Below, piece after piece: positions 35,165 to 44,149 of a stretch of 64,000 nt of DNA (position 1 is its first letter; the number at the start of each line of letters is the position of its first letter). The DNA lies in contig NZ_QEXM01000037.1 of the NCBI RefSeq assembly GCF_004127445.1, positions 62,001 through 126,000 on the forward strand, given 5' to 3'. The translations under genes and the position numbers were made by a program. The notes below the pieces were generated by a model. It had not been told where the DNA came from. It saw nothing but the letters and a program-made list of their open reading frames with translations, and searched no databases. The DNA comes from Streptomyces alfalfae. Its GTDB lineage: Bacteria > Actinomycetota > Actinomycetes > Streptomycetales > Streptomycetaceae.

Positions 35165-36529
35165 ATGCCTCGCCCTCTGCGGGTAGCCATTGTCGGAGCC
35201 GGCCCCGCCGGGATCTACGCTGCCGACGCGCTGCTGAAGTCCGCAGTGGCCGTCGATCCCGGTGTGTCGATCGACCTCTTCGAGCGGATGCCGGCGCCGT
35301 TCGGCCTCATCCGCTACGGCGTAGCCCCCGATCACCCGCGCATCAAGGGCATCATCACGGCCCTGCACCAGGTGCTCGACAAGCCCCAGATCCGCCTCTT
35401 CGGCAACGTCGACTACCCGAACGACATCAGCCTCGACGACCTGCGCAGCTTCTACGACGGCGTGATCTTCTCCACCGGGGCCACGGCCGACCGAGCCCTG
35501 GACATACCCGGCATCGACCTCGACGGTTCGCATGGGGCCGCCGACTTCGTCTCCTGGTACGACGGGCACCCCGACGTGCCGCGGACCTGGCCCCTGGAGG
35601 CCGAGAAGGTCGCCGTCCTGGGCGTCGGCAACGTCGCGCTCGACGTGGCGCGCATCCTCGCCAAGACCGCCGAGGAACTGCTGCCCACCGAGATCCCGCC
35701 GAACGTCCACGAGGGCCTCAAGGCCAACAAGGCGCTGGAGGTGCACGTCTTCGGGCGTCGCGGCCCCGCACAGGCCAAGTTCAGCCCGATGGAGCTGCGG
35801 GAGCTCGACCACTCCCCGAACATCGAGGTCATCGTCGACCCCGAGGACATCGACTACGACGAGGGCTCGATCGCCACGCGGCGCGGCAACAAGCAGGCCG
35901 ACATGGTCGCCAAGACGCTGGAGAACTGGGCGATCCGCGACGTCGGCGACCGCCCGCACAAGCTGTTCCTGCACTTCTTCGAGTCGCCCGTGGAGATCCT
36001 CGGCGAGGACGGCAAGGTGGTCGGCCTGCGCACCGAGCGCACCGCCCTCGACGGCACCGGCAACGTCAAGGGCACCGGCGAGTTCAAGGACTGGGACCTC
36101 GGCGCGGTCTACCGTGCCGTCGGCTACCTCTCCGACGAACTGCCGAAGCTGCCCTGGGACATCGCGTCCGGGACCGTCCCCGACAAGGCGGGGCGGGTCA
36201 TCGAGGAGTCCGGCGAGCACATGCCGTCGACGTACGTCACCGGCTGGATCCGGCGCGGTCCCGTCGGCCTCATCGGACACACCAAGGGCGACGCCAACGA
36301 GACGGTCGCCAGCCTCATCGACGACCACGAGAACGGTCGGCTGCTCACCCCGGAGGCGCCCGCCCCGGAGGCCGTGGAGGCCTTCCTCGCCGAGCGGAAC
36401 GTCCGCTTCACCACCTGGGAGGGCTGGTACCGCCTCGACGCCGCCGAGAAGGCGCTGGGCGAGCCGCAGGGTCGTGAGCGCGTGAAGCTCGTCGAGCGCG
36501 AGGACATGCTGGACGCGAGCGGGGCGTAA
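35165..36529 (+). CDS. fprA: Ferredoxin/adrenodoxin-type NADP+ reductase
   Basis: A 454-residue FAD-dependent reductase of the adrenodoxin reductase/FprA family. It transfers electrons between NADPH and ferredoxins that serve cytochromes P450 and Fe-S proteins. The FAD motif VAIVGAGPAGIYAADALL starts at about residue 7, the NADPH motif VAVLGVGNVALDVARIL is near 155, and the family signatures FGLIRYGVAPDHP, GRRGPAQAKFSP and GWIRRGPVGLIGHTKGDA are present. Start is the ATG at 35165 with AAGGGAA upstream. The overlapping iron-box-like sites just upstream suggest iron-dependent control. Confidence 0.93.
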   Translation: MPRPLRVAIVGAGPAGIYAADALLKSAVAVDPGVSIDLFERMPAPFGLIRYGVAPDHPRIKGIITALHQVLDKPQIRLFGNVDYPNDISLDDLRSFYDGVIFSTGATADRALDIPGIDLDGSHGAADFVSWYDGHPDVPRTWPLEAEKVAVLGVGNVALDVARILAKTAEELLPTEIPPNVHEGLKANKALEVHVFGRRGPAQAKFSPMELRELDHSPNIEVIVDPEDIDYDEGSIATRRGNKQADMVAKTLENWAIRDVGDRPHKLFLHFFESPVEILGEDGKVVGLRTERTALDGTGNVKGTGEFKDWDLGAVYRAVGYLSDELPKLPWDIASGTVPDKAGRVIEESGEHMPSTYVTGWIRRGPVGLIGHTKGDANETVASLIDDHENGRLLTPEAPAPEAVEAFLAERNVRFTTWEGWYRLDAAEKALGEPQGRERVKLVEREDMLDASGA

Positions 36530-36846
36530 ACGCCGAGGGGCAACTGCCGAACACCGTGCGGCGCCTGCCAGGCGCCGAGCGCCATGCGGTGCCGGCCGGC
36601 GTCAAGCGCCGAAGCGCCTTCAAGGCCGCCGGTCCCGGTGACCTCTGTCCCCGGGACCGGCGGCCGGCGGGCGTCCGCCGCGCGGACGACCGCTCGGGCG
36701 AGGCGCTGGTGCCCGTGGGCGTCGGCCAACTCCGCTACGGACAGGACCGGGTCACCGAGGTCGCAGCTCTGCTCCGGCCTCGGTGACGAACGCGTCCGTG
36801 CCCCTGCCGGCCGCGCTCGACGCCCTCGGCGCCCCCTCAGAGTTCC
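36530..36846. other. Intergenic region, 317 bases, with terminator
   Basis: No gene is convincing here. Apart from the hairpin at 36625-36664 the sequence is ordinary coding-like high GC, and the possible 76-residue frame at 36556-36786 has neither a ribosome-binding site nor a recognised family. It could be a gene remnant. Confidence 0.4.
36625..36664. terminator. Terminator between fprA and aldehyde dehydrogenase
   Basis: Perfect 14-base arms GCCGCCGGTCCCGG and CCGGGACCGGCGGC enclose a 12-base loop between two convergent genes. Confidence 0.8.
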
Positions 36847-38190
36847 CTAGCCGAGCGGCACGTCGAGCCGTGCGCGGCGGTGGCTGAACGTGGCGAGCGA
36901 GTGCGGACCGTGGTAGTTGCCCATGCCGCTCTCGCCGACCCCGCCGAACGGCAGCTCGGGCACGCGGAGGTGGGCCATCGGGAGGCCGAAGCCGAGCCCG
37001 CCGGACGAGGTCTCCGTGGCGAGGCGGTGCCGGGTGGTGTCGTTGCCGGTGAAGCCGTAGAGGGCCAGGGGCTTGTCGCGGTCGTTGATGAAGGCGATGG
37101 CCTCATCCAGGTCCGCGACCTCCACGATGGGCAGGACCGGGCCGAAGATCTCCTCCCGCATGACGGGGTCGTCGCCCGTCACGCCGGTCAGGACGGTCGG
37201 CGCGATGTAGACGTCGTCGCGGTCGGTCTGCCCGCCGAACGCCGTGGTGCCGGAGTCGAGCAGCGCGGCCACGCGGTCGAAGTGCCGCTGGTTGACCATG
37301 CGCCCGTAAGCGGCCGATGACTGCGGGTCGGGGCCGAACAGTTTCTCCACCGCTTCGGCGAGGGCGCTCTCCAGGGCGCGGGCGGTGGCCGGGTCGGTGA
37401 GGACGTAGTCCGGGGCGACGCAGGTCTGCCCGGAGTTGCGGAACTTGGTGTCGGCGAGGCGGGCGGCGACCGCGGTCACGTCCGTGTCCCGGTCCACGAA
37501 CACCGGTGACTTGCCGCCGAGTTCCAGGGTGACGGGGGTCAGGTGCTCGGCCGCGGCCCGCATCACGATGCGGCCCACCGTGCCGTTGCCGGTGTAGAAG
37601 ATGTGGTCGAAGCGCTGCGCGAGCAGCTCCGTGGTGCGCGGCACGTCGCCCTCGACGACGGCGACCGCCTCGGGGTCCAGGTACCGCGGCAGCAGGCGCG
37701 CCATCAGAGCCGAGGTGGCCGGGGCGACCTCGCTGGGCTTGAGGACGACGGCGTTGCCCGCCGCGAGCGCGCCCGCGACCGGCACCAGGGAGAGCTGGAC
37801 CGGGTAGTTCCAGGGCGCGATGACCAGGACGGTGCCCAGCGGCTCGTAGAGCGTGCCCGCCGTGGTTCCGGCGGGCAGCCCGGCGAGCGCGGCCTGGTCG
37901 AGGGACTGCGGCTCCAGCCACACCCGCAGATTGGCCAGCGTGTGGTCGATCTCGCGTACGGGGAAGTCGACCTCGGCGGCGGACGCCTCGGGGCGGGGCT
38001 TGCGCAGATCGCTGTAGAGGGCGTCGGTGATCGCGTCGCGGTTCTCGGTCAGGAGCGCGCGCAGCCGGGTGAGCTGCTCCTCGCGCCAGGCCAGCGGCCG
38101 GGTGCGGCCGGTGGCGAAGGCGGCGCGGAGGCGGGCGACGAGGGCGGGGATGTCCTCGGTGCCCTGGGCGGGGGTGGCGGTGGTGCTCAT
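36847..38190 (-). CDS. Aldehyde dehydrogenase family protein
   Basis: A 447-residue NAD(P)-dependent aldehyde dehydrogenase of the short class 3/coniferyl aldehyde dehydrogenase-like type. Visible are PWNYPVQLSLVPVAGALAAG (cofactor binding), ELGGKSPVFV with the general-base glutamate, and SGQTCVAPDYVL with the catalytic cysteine. The C-terminal region GYTHHRAR-like tail (FSHRRARLDV) is typical of this class. Its ATG overlaps the stop of the upstream TetR gene as ATGA, indicating coupled translation and an operon with the DJ-1 protein. Confidence 0.93.
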   Translation of the reverse strand: MSTTATPAQGTEDIPALVARLRAAFATGRTRPLAWREEQLTRLRALLTENRDAITDALYSDLRKPRPEASAAEVDFPVREIDHTLANLRVWLEPQSLDQAALAGLPAGTTAGTLYEPLGTVLVIAPWNYPVQLSLVPVAGALAAGNAVVLKPSEVAPATSALMARLLPRYLDPEAVAVVEGDVPRTTELLAQRFDHIFYTGNGTVGRIVMRAAAEHLTPVTLELGGKSPVFVDRDTDVTAVAARLADTKFRNSGQTCVAPDYVLTDPATARALESALAEAVEKLFGPDPQSSAAYGRMVNQRHFDRVAALLDSGTTAFGGQTDRDDVYIAPTVLTGVTGDDPVMREEIFGPVLPIVEVADLDEAIAFINDRDKPLALYGFTGNDTTRHRLATETSSGGLGFGLPMAHLRVPELPFGGVGESGMGNYHGPHSLATFSHRRARLDVPLG

Positions 38191-38777
38191 CGATGCGTTC
38201 CTTGCGGAGTGGGGGTGTGGGGTTGCGGAGGGCCCGTGCCGAGCAGTCCGGCCGCGAGGGCGGCGGACGCCGGGCCCAGCAGATCACGGGCGCCCGGCAC
38301 GGATTCGAGGCCGACGACGAGGGCCACGCAGATGTCGGCGGCCTGCGGCGGCTCGACGCCGTCGGCGGTGCCCTCCTCGTCGAACAGGGCCGTCAGGAGA
38401 TCCCGTAGGTCCGTGGTGAACGACGTGCAGATGCCGCCGAAGAGGCGGGCCCTGCCGTCGGCCAGCTCAGCGGCGTGCGGGGAGTCCTGGCTCAGGCGCA
38501 GGACCAGGTCGAGCTTGGCGGCGAGGATGCCGTGCAGCCGCTCCTCGGCGGGCGCGTCGGCGGACGCCGCCTCCCGGGCCCGCAGGAGCGCCTGCTCGTG
38601 CAGGCGTCCGGCGAGCCGGCGGAAGGCGTCGTCCTTGCCGCGTACGTACTGGTAGACCGCTGACCGGGACACGCCCATGGAGGTGGCGATGTCGTCCATC
38701 GTGGTGCGTCGCACGCCGTACCGCGTCAGGCAGTCGTAGGCGGCGTCGAGGACCTCGTCGAGCCGGTCGGCGGCCAT
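38187..38777 (-). CDS. TetR family transcriptional regulator
   Basis: A 196-residue TetR protein with the N-terminal helix-turn-helix DEVLDAAYDCLTRYGVRRTT, then MDDIATSMGVSRSAVYQYVRGKD. The C-terminal domain is divergent and ligand-binding. It sits between the DJ-1 gene (two-base gap) and the aldehyde dehydrogenase gene (ATGA overlap), so it presumably represses its own operon in response to an electrophile such as an aldehyde. Confidence 0.9.
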   Translation of the reverse strand: MAADRLDEVLDAAYDCLTRYGVRRTTMDDIATSMGVSRSAVYQYVRGKDDAFRRLAGRLHEQALLRAREAASADAPAEERLHGILAAKLDLVLRLSQDSPHAAELADGRARLFGGICTSFTTDLRDLLTALFDEEGTADGVEPPQAADICVALVVGLESVPGARDLLGPASAALAAGLLGTGPPQPHTPTPQGTHR

Positions 38778-38779
38778 CG

Positions 38780-39475
38780 TCAGGCCAGCTTCTTCAGGAG
38801 TTCGGCGGCGAGCGGGGCGGAGGACGCCGGGTTCTGGCCGGTGACGAGGTTGCGGTCGACGACCACCTTCGGCGCCCAGGGCTCGCCCTCCTGGAAGTCG
38901 GCGCCGGCCTCGACGAGACGGTCCTGGAGCAGCCACTTGGCCTTGTCGGCGAGGCCGGCCTGGGTCTCCTCGGCGTTGGTGAAGCCGGTCAGGCGGTACC
39001 CCGCGAAGGCGTTGCCGCCGTCGTCCCTGGTGGCGGCGAGCATGGCGGCGGGGGCGTGGCAGACCACGCCGAGCGGCATGCCGATCTCCAGGGCCGTGAC
39101 GAGGAGCCTGCCGGAGTCGGCGTCGACGGCGAGGTCCTCCATGGGGCCGTGACCGCCGGGGTAGAAGACGGCGGCGTAGTCCGCGAGGTCCACTCCGGCG
39201 AGGTCGATGGGGTTCTTGAGCTCGGTGAAGCCGTCGAGGGCGGCGGCCACCTCGTCGGCGGCCTCCTTGCCGCCGTTGGCCTCGGGGGCGAGCGAGCCGC
39301 GGTCGACGGTCGGGACGACACCCCCGGGGGTGGCGACGACGATCTCGTGACCTGCGGCCTTGAACGCCTTGTAGGGGGCGACGGCCTCCTCGGCCCAGAA
39401 GCCGGTCGGGTGCTTGCTGCCGTCCGCCAGCGTCCACTGGTCGGCGCCGGTGACAACGAAAAGGATCTTCGACAT
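38780..39475 (-). CDS. DJ-1/PfpI family protein (type 1 glutamine amidotransferase-like)
   Basis: A 231-residue protein starting at MSKILFVVTG. The nucleophile elbow VVCHAPAAML contains the catalytic cysteine, and GFWAEEAVAPYKAF supplies the acidic residue seen in Hsp31/glyoxalase III-like proteins. FYPGGHGPMEDL is the glycine-rich loop. Such proteins detoxify methylglyoxal or act as chaperones/deglycases. Its partners are a TetR regulator and an aldehyde dehydrogenase, consistent with reactive aldehyde defence. A CCGATCGG palindrome lies at 39571-39578 upstream. Confidence 0.87.
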   Translation of the reverse strand: MSKILFVVTGADQWTLADGSKHPTGFWAEEAVAPYKAFKAAGHEIVVATPGGVVPTVDRGSLAPEANGGKEAADEVAAALDGFTELKNPIDLAGVDLADYAAVFYPGGHGPMEDLAVDADSGRLLVTALEIGMPLGVVCHAPAAMLAATRDDGGNAFAGYRLTGFTNAEETQAGLADKAKWLLQDRLVEAGADFQEGEPWAPKVVVDRNLVTGQNPASSAPLAAELLKKLA

Positions 39476-39682
39476 GGTGTGCTCTCCGAGATGACGACGA
39501 GGGTGCGGGTCGTCCGAGGGTCTGACATTCCGTGTGCAGAACGTCAGTGCGGCGACATCTCGAAGGTAGACCGATCGGACATAGGTATCCAATGCGGAAC
39601 CCGATGGGAGGTATCGGCAAACCGATGGGGCTGCCGGGAGGGCGGCCCGCGGACCGGTGCGGCGGCGTACCGCCGAACGGGT

Positions 39683-40261
39683 TCAGCGCCCGGGCGCACC
39701 GGCCCGCAGGCCGTCCATCACCAGGTCCATCAGGCGTCCCGCGCGCGCCTGCCAGTCGCCGTGCGGGTCGATCTGCCACAGTCCGGCGATGGCGAGCAGG
39801 AAGTCGTCCGGGGTGACGCCGGGGCGGATGGTGCCCGCCTTCTCGTTCGCCTCCAGGAGCAGGGCGACGGCCTCGGTCAGCGGACCGTACCCCACCCCGG
39901 CCAGGCTGCCGAGGGCGCTGGTCGCCTTGCGGATCGCGTCGGCGAGGCCGGCCTTGGCCATCGCGTACTGGACGAGGCGGTCCATCCACTCCCGCAGGGC
40001 CTGGTCGGGGGAGCGGGTGTGAAGCAGCTGGCAGGCGGCTTCGGAGACCTGCCGCACCTCGTACCGGTAGACCTCCAGGATGAGCGCCTCGCGGCTGGGG
40101 AAGTTGCGGTAGAAGGTCCCCTGGCCGACGCCCGCCTTCTTGGCGATCACGCTCAGCGGCGCGTCGCTCGCCCGCGTCAGCTCGGCGAGGGCGACCTCCA
40201 GGATGCGCTCGCGGTTCCGCTGGGCGTCGGAGCGCAAGGGGCCGTCCCGATGCTGGCCCAT
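39683..40261 (-). CDS. TetR family regulator of the molybdenum hydroxylase operon
   Basis: A 192-residue TetR protein starting at MGQHRDGPLRSDAQRNRERIL; a GTG three codons upstream is possible. The helix-turn-helix is ILEVALAELTRASDAPLSV...AGVGQGTFYRNFPSREAL, and the C-terminal domain resembles TetR_C_33/SbtR-like. It is divergent from the molybdenum hydroxylase genes across a 236-base region holding two near-identical palindromes, so it very probably controls them and itself. Confidence 0.9.
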   Translation of the reverse strand: MGQHRDGPLRSDAQRNRERILEVALAELTRASDAPLSVIAKKAGVGQGTFYRNFPSREALILEVYRYEVRQVSEAACQLLHTRSPDQALREWMDRLVQYAMAKAGLADAIRKATSALGSLAGVGYGPLTEAVALLLEANEKAGTIRPGVTPDDFLLAIAGLWQIDPHGDWQARAGRLMDLVMDGLRAGAPGR

Positions 40262-40305
40262 TCGCGTCACCTCTCCTGCCGTGGCCGGCCTGGACCTTGC
40301 TAAGC

Positions 40306-40350
40306 GGACAGCTGTCCACTAAGTTCTTGAAGCTAACGGACAACTGTCCG
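40306..40350. promoter_or_regulatory. Two TetR operators upstream of the Mo hydroxylase genes
   Basis: Palindromes GGACAGCTGTCC (40306-40317) and CGGACAACTGTCCG (40337-40350) share the consensus GCGGACARYTGTCC on alternating strands. Their centres are about 32 bases (three helical turns) apart. They lie between the divergent tetR and Fe-S subunit genes. Confidence 0.8.
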
Positions 40351-40497
40351 CTTGGGCCCACCATAGCGGCAGACACAGCCACCGGGGGCGGCCCGTGCCT
40401 TCGTGCCGCGCCTCTCCCCCCTCTGCACAGCGCCACCGCTTCCCGTACCACCGCCGGGACCGCCTCGTCCTCCGCGATCCGCGAAAGAAGGCTGCTC

Positions 40498-41040
40498 ATG
40501 GCTCCATCGACGTCCAGTGCCCTCACCCTCAAGGTCAACGGTGAGAAGCACACGCTGTCCGTCGACCATCGCACCACCCTGCTCGACGCGCTGCGCGAGC
40601 GACTCGACCTGACCGGCACCAAGAAGGGCTGCGACCAGGGCCAGTGCGGCGCCTGCACGGTCCTGATCGACGGCCGCCGCGCCGTCTCGTGCCTGCAGCT
40701 CGCGGTCGCCGCCGAGGGGCGCGAGATCACCACCATCGAGGGCGTCGCCGACGGTGACCGGCTGCACCCCGTGCAGCAGGCCTTCCTCGACCTCGACGGC
40801 TTCCAGTGCGGCTACTGCACACCCGGCCAGATCTGCTCCGCCCTCGGCGTCATCGAGGAGCACGCGGCCGGCTGGCCGAGCGCCGCGACCACCGACATAC
40901 GGCCCGAAGCGGGCGTGCCCGAACTGACCGCCGAGGAGATCCGCGAGCGGATGAGCGGCAACCTGTGCCGCTGCGGGGCGTACGTGTCGATCGTGCAGGC
41001 GGTCGCGCGTGCCGCGCGCGCCGAGGAGGAGACGGTATGA
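40498..41040 (+). CDS. Molybdenum hydroxylase, 2Fe-2S subunit (PaoA/YagT-like)
   Basis: A 180-residue small subunit of a xanthine dehydrogenase-family enzyme. The plant-type 2Fe-2S motif reads KKGCDQGQCGACTVLIDG with a fourth cysteine in SCLQLA. The second cluster is provided by CGYCTPGQI and NLCRCGAY. Start ATG at 40498. The gene overlaps the next by ATGA. With the FAD and molybdopterin subunits it forms an (alpha beta gamma) enzyme that oxidises aldehydes or purines; the absence of a signal peptide differs from E. coli PaoA, indicating a cytoplasmic form. Confidence 0.93.
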   Translation: MAPSTSSALTLKVNGEKHTLSVDHRTTLLDALRERLDLTGTKKGCDQGQCGACTVLIDGRRAVSCLQLAVAAEGREITTIEGVADGDRLHPVQQAFLDLDGFQCGYCTPGQICSALGVIEEHAAGWPSAATTDIRPEAGVPELTAEEIRERMSGNLCRCGAYVSIVQAVARAARAEEETV

Positions 41041-42029
41041 AGGACTTCGGATACGAGCGGGTCCACGACGTCTCCGGGGCCGTCGCCCTGCTCGGCGCCG
41101 ACCCCGACGCCCGCTACCTCGGCGGCGGCACCAACCTCGTCGACCTGATGAAGACCGGCGTCGAGCGGCCCACGCGCCTCGTCGACGTACGCGAACTGCC
41201 CCTGGACAGCGTCGAGTCCACCGAGGACGGCGGCCTGCGGATCGGCGCGACGGTCACCAACAGCGACCTCGCCGCCCACCCCGAGGTCCGGCGCCGCTAT
41301 CCCGCGCTCGCCCAGGCCGTCCTCGCGGGCGCCTCCGGCCAGCTCCGCAACATGGCCACCGTCGGCGGCAACCTCCTCCAGCGCACCCGCTGCGGCTACT
41401 TCACCGACGTGACCAAGCCGTGCAACAAGCGCGAACCCGGCAGCGGTTGCCCCGCCGTCGAGGGCGAGCACCACAACCACGCGATCCTCGGCGCCACCGA
41501 GCACTGCGTCGCCACCCACCCCTCCGACATGGGCGTGGCCCTGGCTGCGTTCGACGCCGTCATCGGCTACGAAACCGCCGAAGGGCCCGGCGAGTTGCCG
41601 CTCGCCGACTTCTATCTGCCGGTCGGCGACACCCCGCACCTGGAGACCGCGCTGCCCTCCGGCGCGCTGATCACCGGCGTCACCCTGCCGCCCGCCCCGG
41701 TCGCCGCCGCCTCCCGCTACCGCAAGGTGCGCGAGCGCGCCTCGTACGCGTTCGCCATAGGCTCGATCGCCGCCGCCCTGGACGTGCGCGACGGCGTCGT
41801 GCGCGAGGTGCGCCTGGCCTACGGCGCGGTCGCGTCCCGGCCGTGGCGCGCCCACGCCGCCGAACGGGCGCTGACCGGCGGCCCAGCGAGCGCCGAGGCG
41901 TTCGCCGCGGCGGCCGACGCGGAACTGGCCGCCGCGAGCCCGCTGCCCCGCAACGGCTACAAGGTCACGCTCCTGCGCAACCTCACCGTGGCCGTGCTCA
42001 CCGAACTCACCGAGGAGGCCGCCCGATGA
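41037..42029 (+). CDS. Molybdenum hydroxylase, FAD subunit (PaoB/YagS-like)
   Basis: A 330-residue FAD-binding subunit. It contains the FAD segment YLGGGTNLVDLMK, then SGQLRNMATVGGNLLQRTRC (the typical TIGGN-type motif). The insert GYFTDVTKPCNKREPGSGCPA carries cysteines that in PaoB bind an extra 4Fe-4S cluster. FAD passes electrons from the iron-sulfur clusters to the final acceptor. Both ends overlap neighbouring genes by ATGA. Confidence 0.93.
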   Translation: MKDFGYERVHDVSGAVALLGADPDARYLGGGTNLVDLMKTGVERPTRLVDVRELPLDSVESTEDGGLRIGATVTNSDLAAHPEVRRRYPALAQAVLAGASGQLRNMATVGGNLLQRTRCGYFTDVTKPCNKREPGSGCPAVEGEHHNHAILGATEHCVATHPSDMGVALAAFDAVIGYETAEGPGELPLADFYLPVGDTPHLETALPSGALITGVTLPPAPVAAASRYRKVRERASYAFAIGSIAAALDVRDGVVREVRLAYGAVASRPWRAHAAERALTGGPASAEAFAAAADAELAAASPLPRNGYKVTLLRNLTVAVLTELTEEAAR

Positions 42030-44149
42030 CCACGACCACCGGACCCGCCGCGGTCACCGGCGCCGTCGGCTCCGCGCACACCCGCGTCGAGGGCGTCGCC
42101 AAAGTCACCGGAGCGGCCCGCTACGCCGCGGAGGTGCCCTTCGCGAACCTCGCCCACGGCTGGCTGGTGCTCTCCACCGTCGCCCGCGGCCGCATACGCT
42201 CGGTCGAGGCCGAGCCCGTCCGCCGGATGCCGGGCGTCCTGGACGTCCTGTACTACGGCAACGCCCCGCGGGTGGACGCCGCGTACGAGGGCATGATGGG
42301 CCGCCCCGACCCGACCGTCGCGGTCTTCCAGACCGACGAGATCCCCTGCGCGGGCTGGCCCGTCGCGCTCATCGTCGCCGAGACCTCCGAACAGGCCAGG
42401 GAGGCCGCCGAGTCGCTCGTCGTCCACTACGACAAGGAGCCGCACGACGTCGACTTCTTCCCCGGGCGCCCCGGCAGCTACACACCGGACGGCGACGGCA
42501 TGCGCGTGGAGAAGGGCGACGTGGAGGCCGAACTCGCCGCGTCCACCCATGTGGTGGACGCCGAGTACAGCACGCCCGAGGAACACCACAACGCGATGGA
42601 GCCGCACGCGGCGACCGCCCGCTGGGACGGCGGACGCCTGGAGGTCATCGACTCCAACCAGGGCAGCACCTGGATCGCGGACGAGCTGGCGAAGCTGTTC
42701 TCCCTCGACCCGGCCTCGGTCCGCGTGCGCTCCGAGCACGTCGGCGGCGCCTTCGGCGCCAAGGGCCTGCGCGTCCACCAGGTCCTCGCCGTGATGGCGG
42801 CGACCGTGCTCGACCGGCCGGTGCGCGTCGTCATGACCCGCCGTCAGGTGTTCTCCCTGGTCGGCTACCGCAGCCCGACCGCCCAGCGCGTGCGGCTCGG
42901 CGCCGAGCCGGACGGGCGGCTGCGGGCCGTCGACCACGAGGGGCTGAACCTGACGTCGACCGTCCATGAGTTCGTCGAGTCGAGCGCCTCCTTCGGACGC
43001 CCGATGTACGCCGCCGACGCCCACCGCAGCGTCAACCGCGTCGTACGCCTGAACGTGCCGACGCCCACCTACATGCGGGCCCCGGGCGAGGCCCCGGGCT
43101 CGTTCGCGCTGGAGTCCGCGCTCGACGAGCTGGCGGAGAAGTGCGGCATGGACCCCATCGCGCTGCGCGTGCGCAACGAACCGGAGGTGGGCCCCGTCTC
43201 GGGTCTGCCGTTCGGCAGCCGCAACCTCACGGCCTGCTTCGAGGAGGGCGCGCGCAGGTTCGGCTGGGCCGAGCGCGACCCGCGCCCCGGGGTGCGCCGC
43301 GACGGGCGCTGGCTGCTCGGCACCGGCGTGGCGTCGGCCACCTTCCCCGTGATCGTCGCCCCCTCCACGGCGAGCGCCACCGCCGAGCCCGACGGCACGT
43401 TCACCGTGCGGATCACCGCGTCCGACATCGGCACCGGCGCGCGTACGGCGCTGACCCTGGTCGCCGCGGACGCCCTGGAGGTGGAGCCCGGCCGTATCCG
43501 CGTGCACATCGCCGACAGCGACTTCGGGCCCGCCACGATCGCCGGCGGTTCGATGGGCACCCGCTCCTGGGGCTGGGCGGTGCGGGACGCGGCGATCGAG
43601 CTGCGCGAGCAGCTGGCGCTCGGCGGTGACATCCCGGCGCAGGGCCTCACCGTCAGGTCGGACACCGGCGCCGCCATCGGCGCGCTCGCCCAGAAGGAAC
43701 GGCACTCCTACGGCGCCCAGTTCGCCGAGGCCGCCGTGGACGTCGGCACCGGCGAGGTACGGGTGCGGCGGATGCTCGGCATCTACGCGGCCGGCCGGAT
43801 CATCAACCCCCTGACGGCACGCAGCCAGCTCGTCGGCGGCATGACGTGGGGCCTCTCCATGGCCCTGCACGAGGAGGCGGTCAGGGATCAGATCACCGGC
43901 GCCCACGTCGGCGCCGACCTCGCGGGCTACCACTTCGCCGCCAACGCCGACGTGCCGCACATCGAGGCCGACTGGGTCGACGACCCCGACCCCGACGACC
44001 CGATCGGGATCAAGGGCATCGGCGAGATCGGCATCGTGGGCGCCGCGGCGGCCATCGCCAACGCCGTCTGGCACGCGACCGGCGTCCGCCACCGGCACCT
44101 GCCCATCCGCCCCGACCGGGTGATCCAGGCGGGCAGCCCGCGTGCTTGA
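42026..44149 (+). CDS. Molybdenum hydroxylase, molybdopterin subunit (PaoC/YagR-like)
   Basis: A 707-residue catalytic subunit. Hallmarks include the N-terminal RVEGVAKVTGAARYAAEVP, substrate/cofactor segments STPEEHHNAMEPHAA and GGAFGAKGLRVHQ, and the terminal GIKGIGEIG motif carrying the catalytic glutamate E667. The molybdenum-MCD cofactor hydroxylates aldehydes or heteroaromatics with water-derived oxygen. Sequence character is of the PaoC type rather than true xanthine dehydrogenase. The XdhC gene follows with an eight-base overlap. Confidence 0.93.
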   Translation: MTTTTGPAAVTGAVGSAHTRVEGVAKVTGAARYAAEVPFANLAHGWLVLSTVARGRIRSVEAEPVRRMPGVLDVLYYGNAPRVDAAYEGMMGRPDPTVAVFQTDEIPCAGWPVALIVAETSEQAREAAESLVVHYDKEPHDVDFFPGRPGSYTPDGDGMRVEKGDVEAELAASTHVVDAEYSTPEEHHNAMEPHAATARWDGGRLEVIDSNQGSTWIADELAKLFSLDPASVRVRSEHVGGAFGAKGLRVHQVLAVMAATVLDRPVRVVMTRRQVFSLVGYRSPTAQRVRLGAEPDGRLRAVDHEGLNLTSTVHEFVESSASFGRPMYAADAHRSVNRVVRLNVPTPTYMRAPGEAPGSFALESALDELAEKCGMDPIALRVRNEPEVGPVSGLPFGSRNLTACFEEGARRFGWAERDPRPGVRRDGRWLLGTGVASATFPVIVAPSTASATAEPDGTFTVRITASDIGTGARTALTLVAADALEVEPGRIRVHIADSDFGPATIAGGSMGTRSWGWAVRDAAIELREQLALGGDIPAQGLTVRSDTGAAIGALAQKERHSYGAQFAEAAVDVGTGEVRVRRMLGIYAAGRIINPLTARSQLVGGMTWGLSMALHEEAVRDQITGAHVGADLAGYHFAANADVPHIEADWVDDPDPDDPIGIKGIGEIGIVGAAAAIANAVWHATGVRHRHLPIRPDRVIQAGSPRA

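Noticed and set aside
36556..36786. A 76-residue plus-strand frame after fprA
   Set aside because: It runs through a perfect 14-base terminator hairpin and shows no ribosome-binding site or known family. It may be a gene relic.
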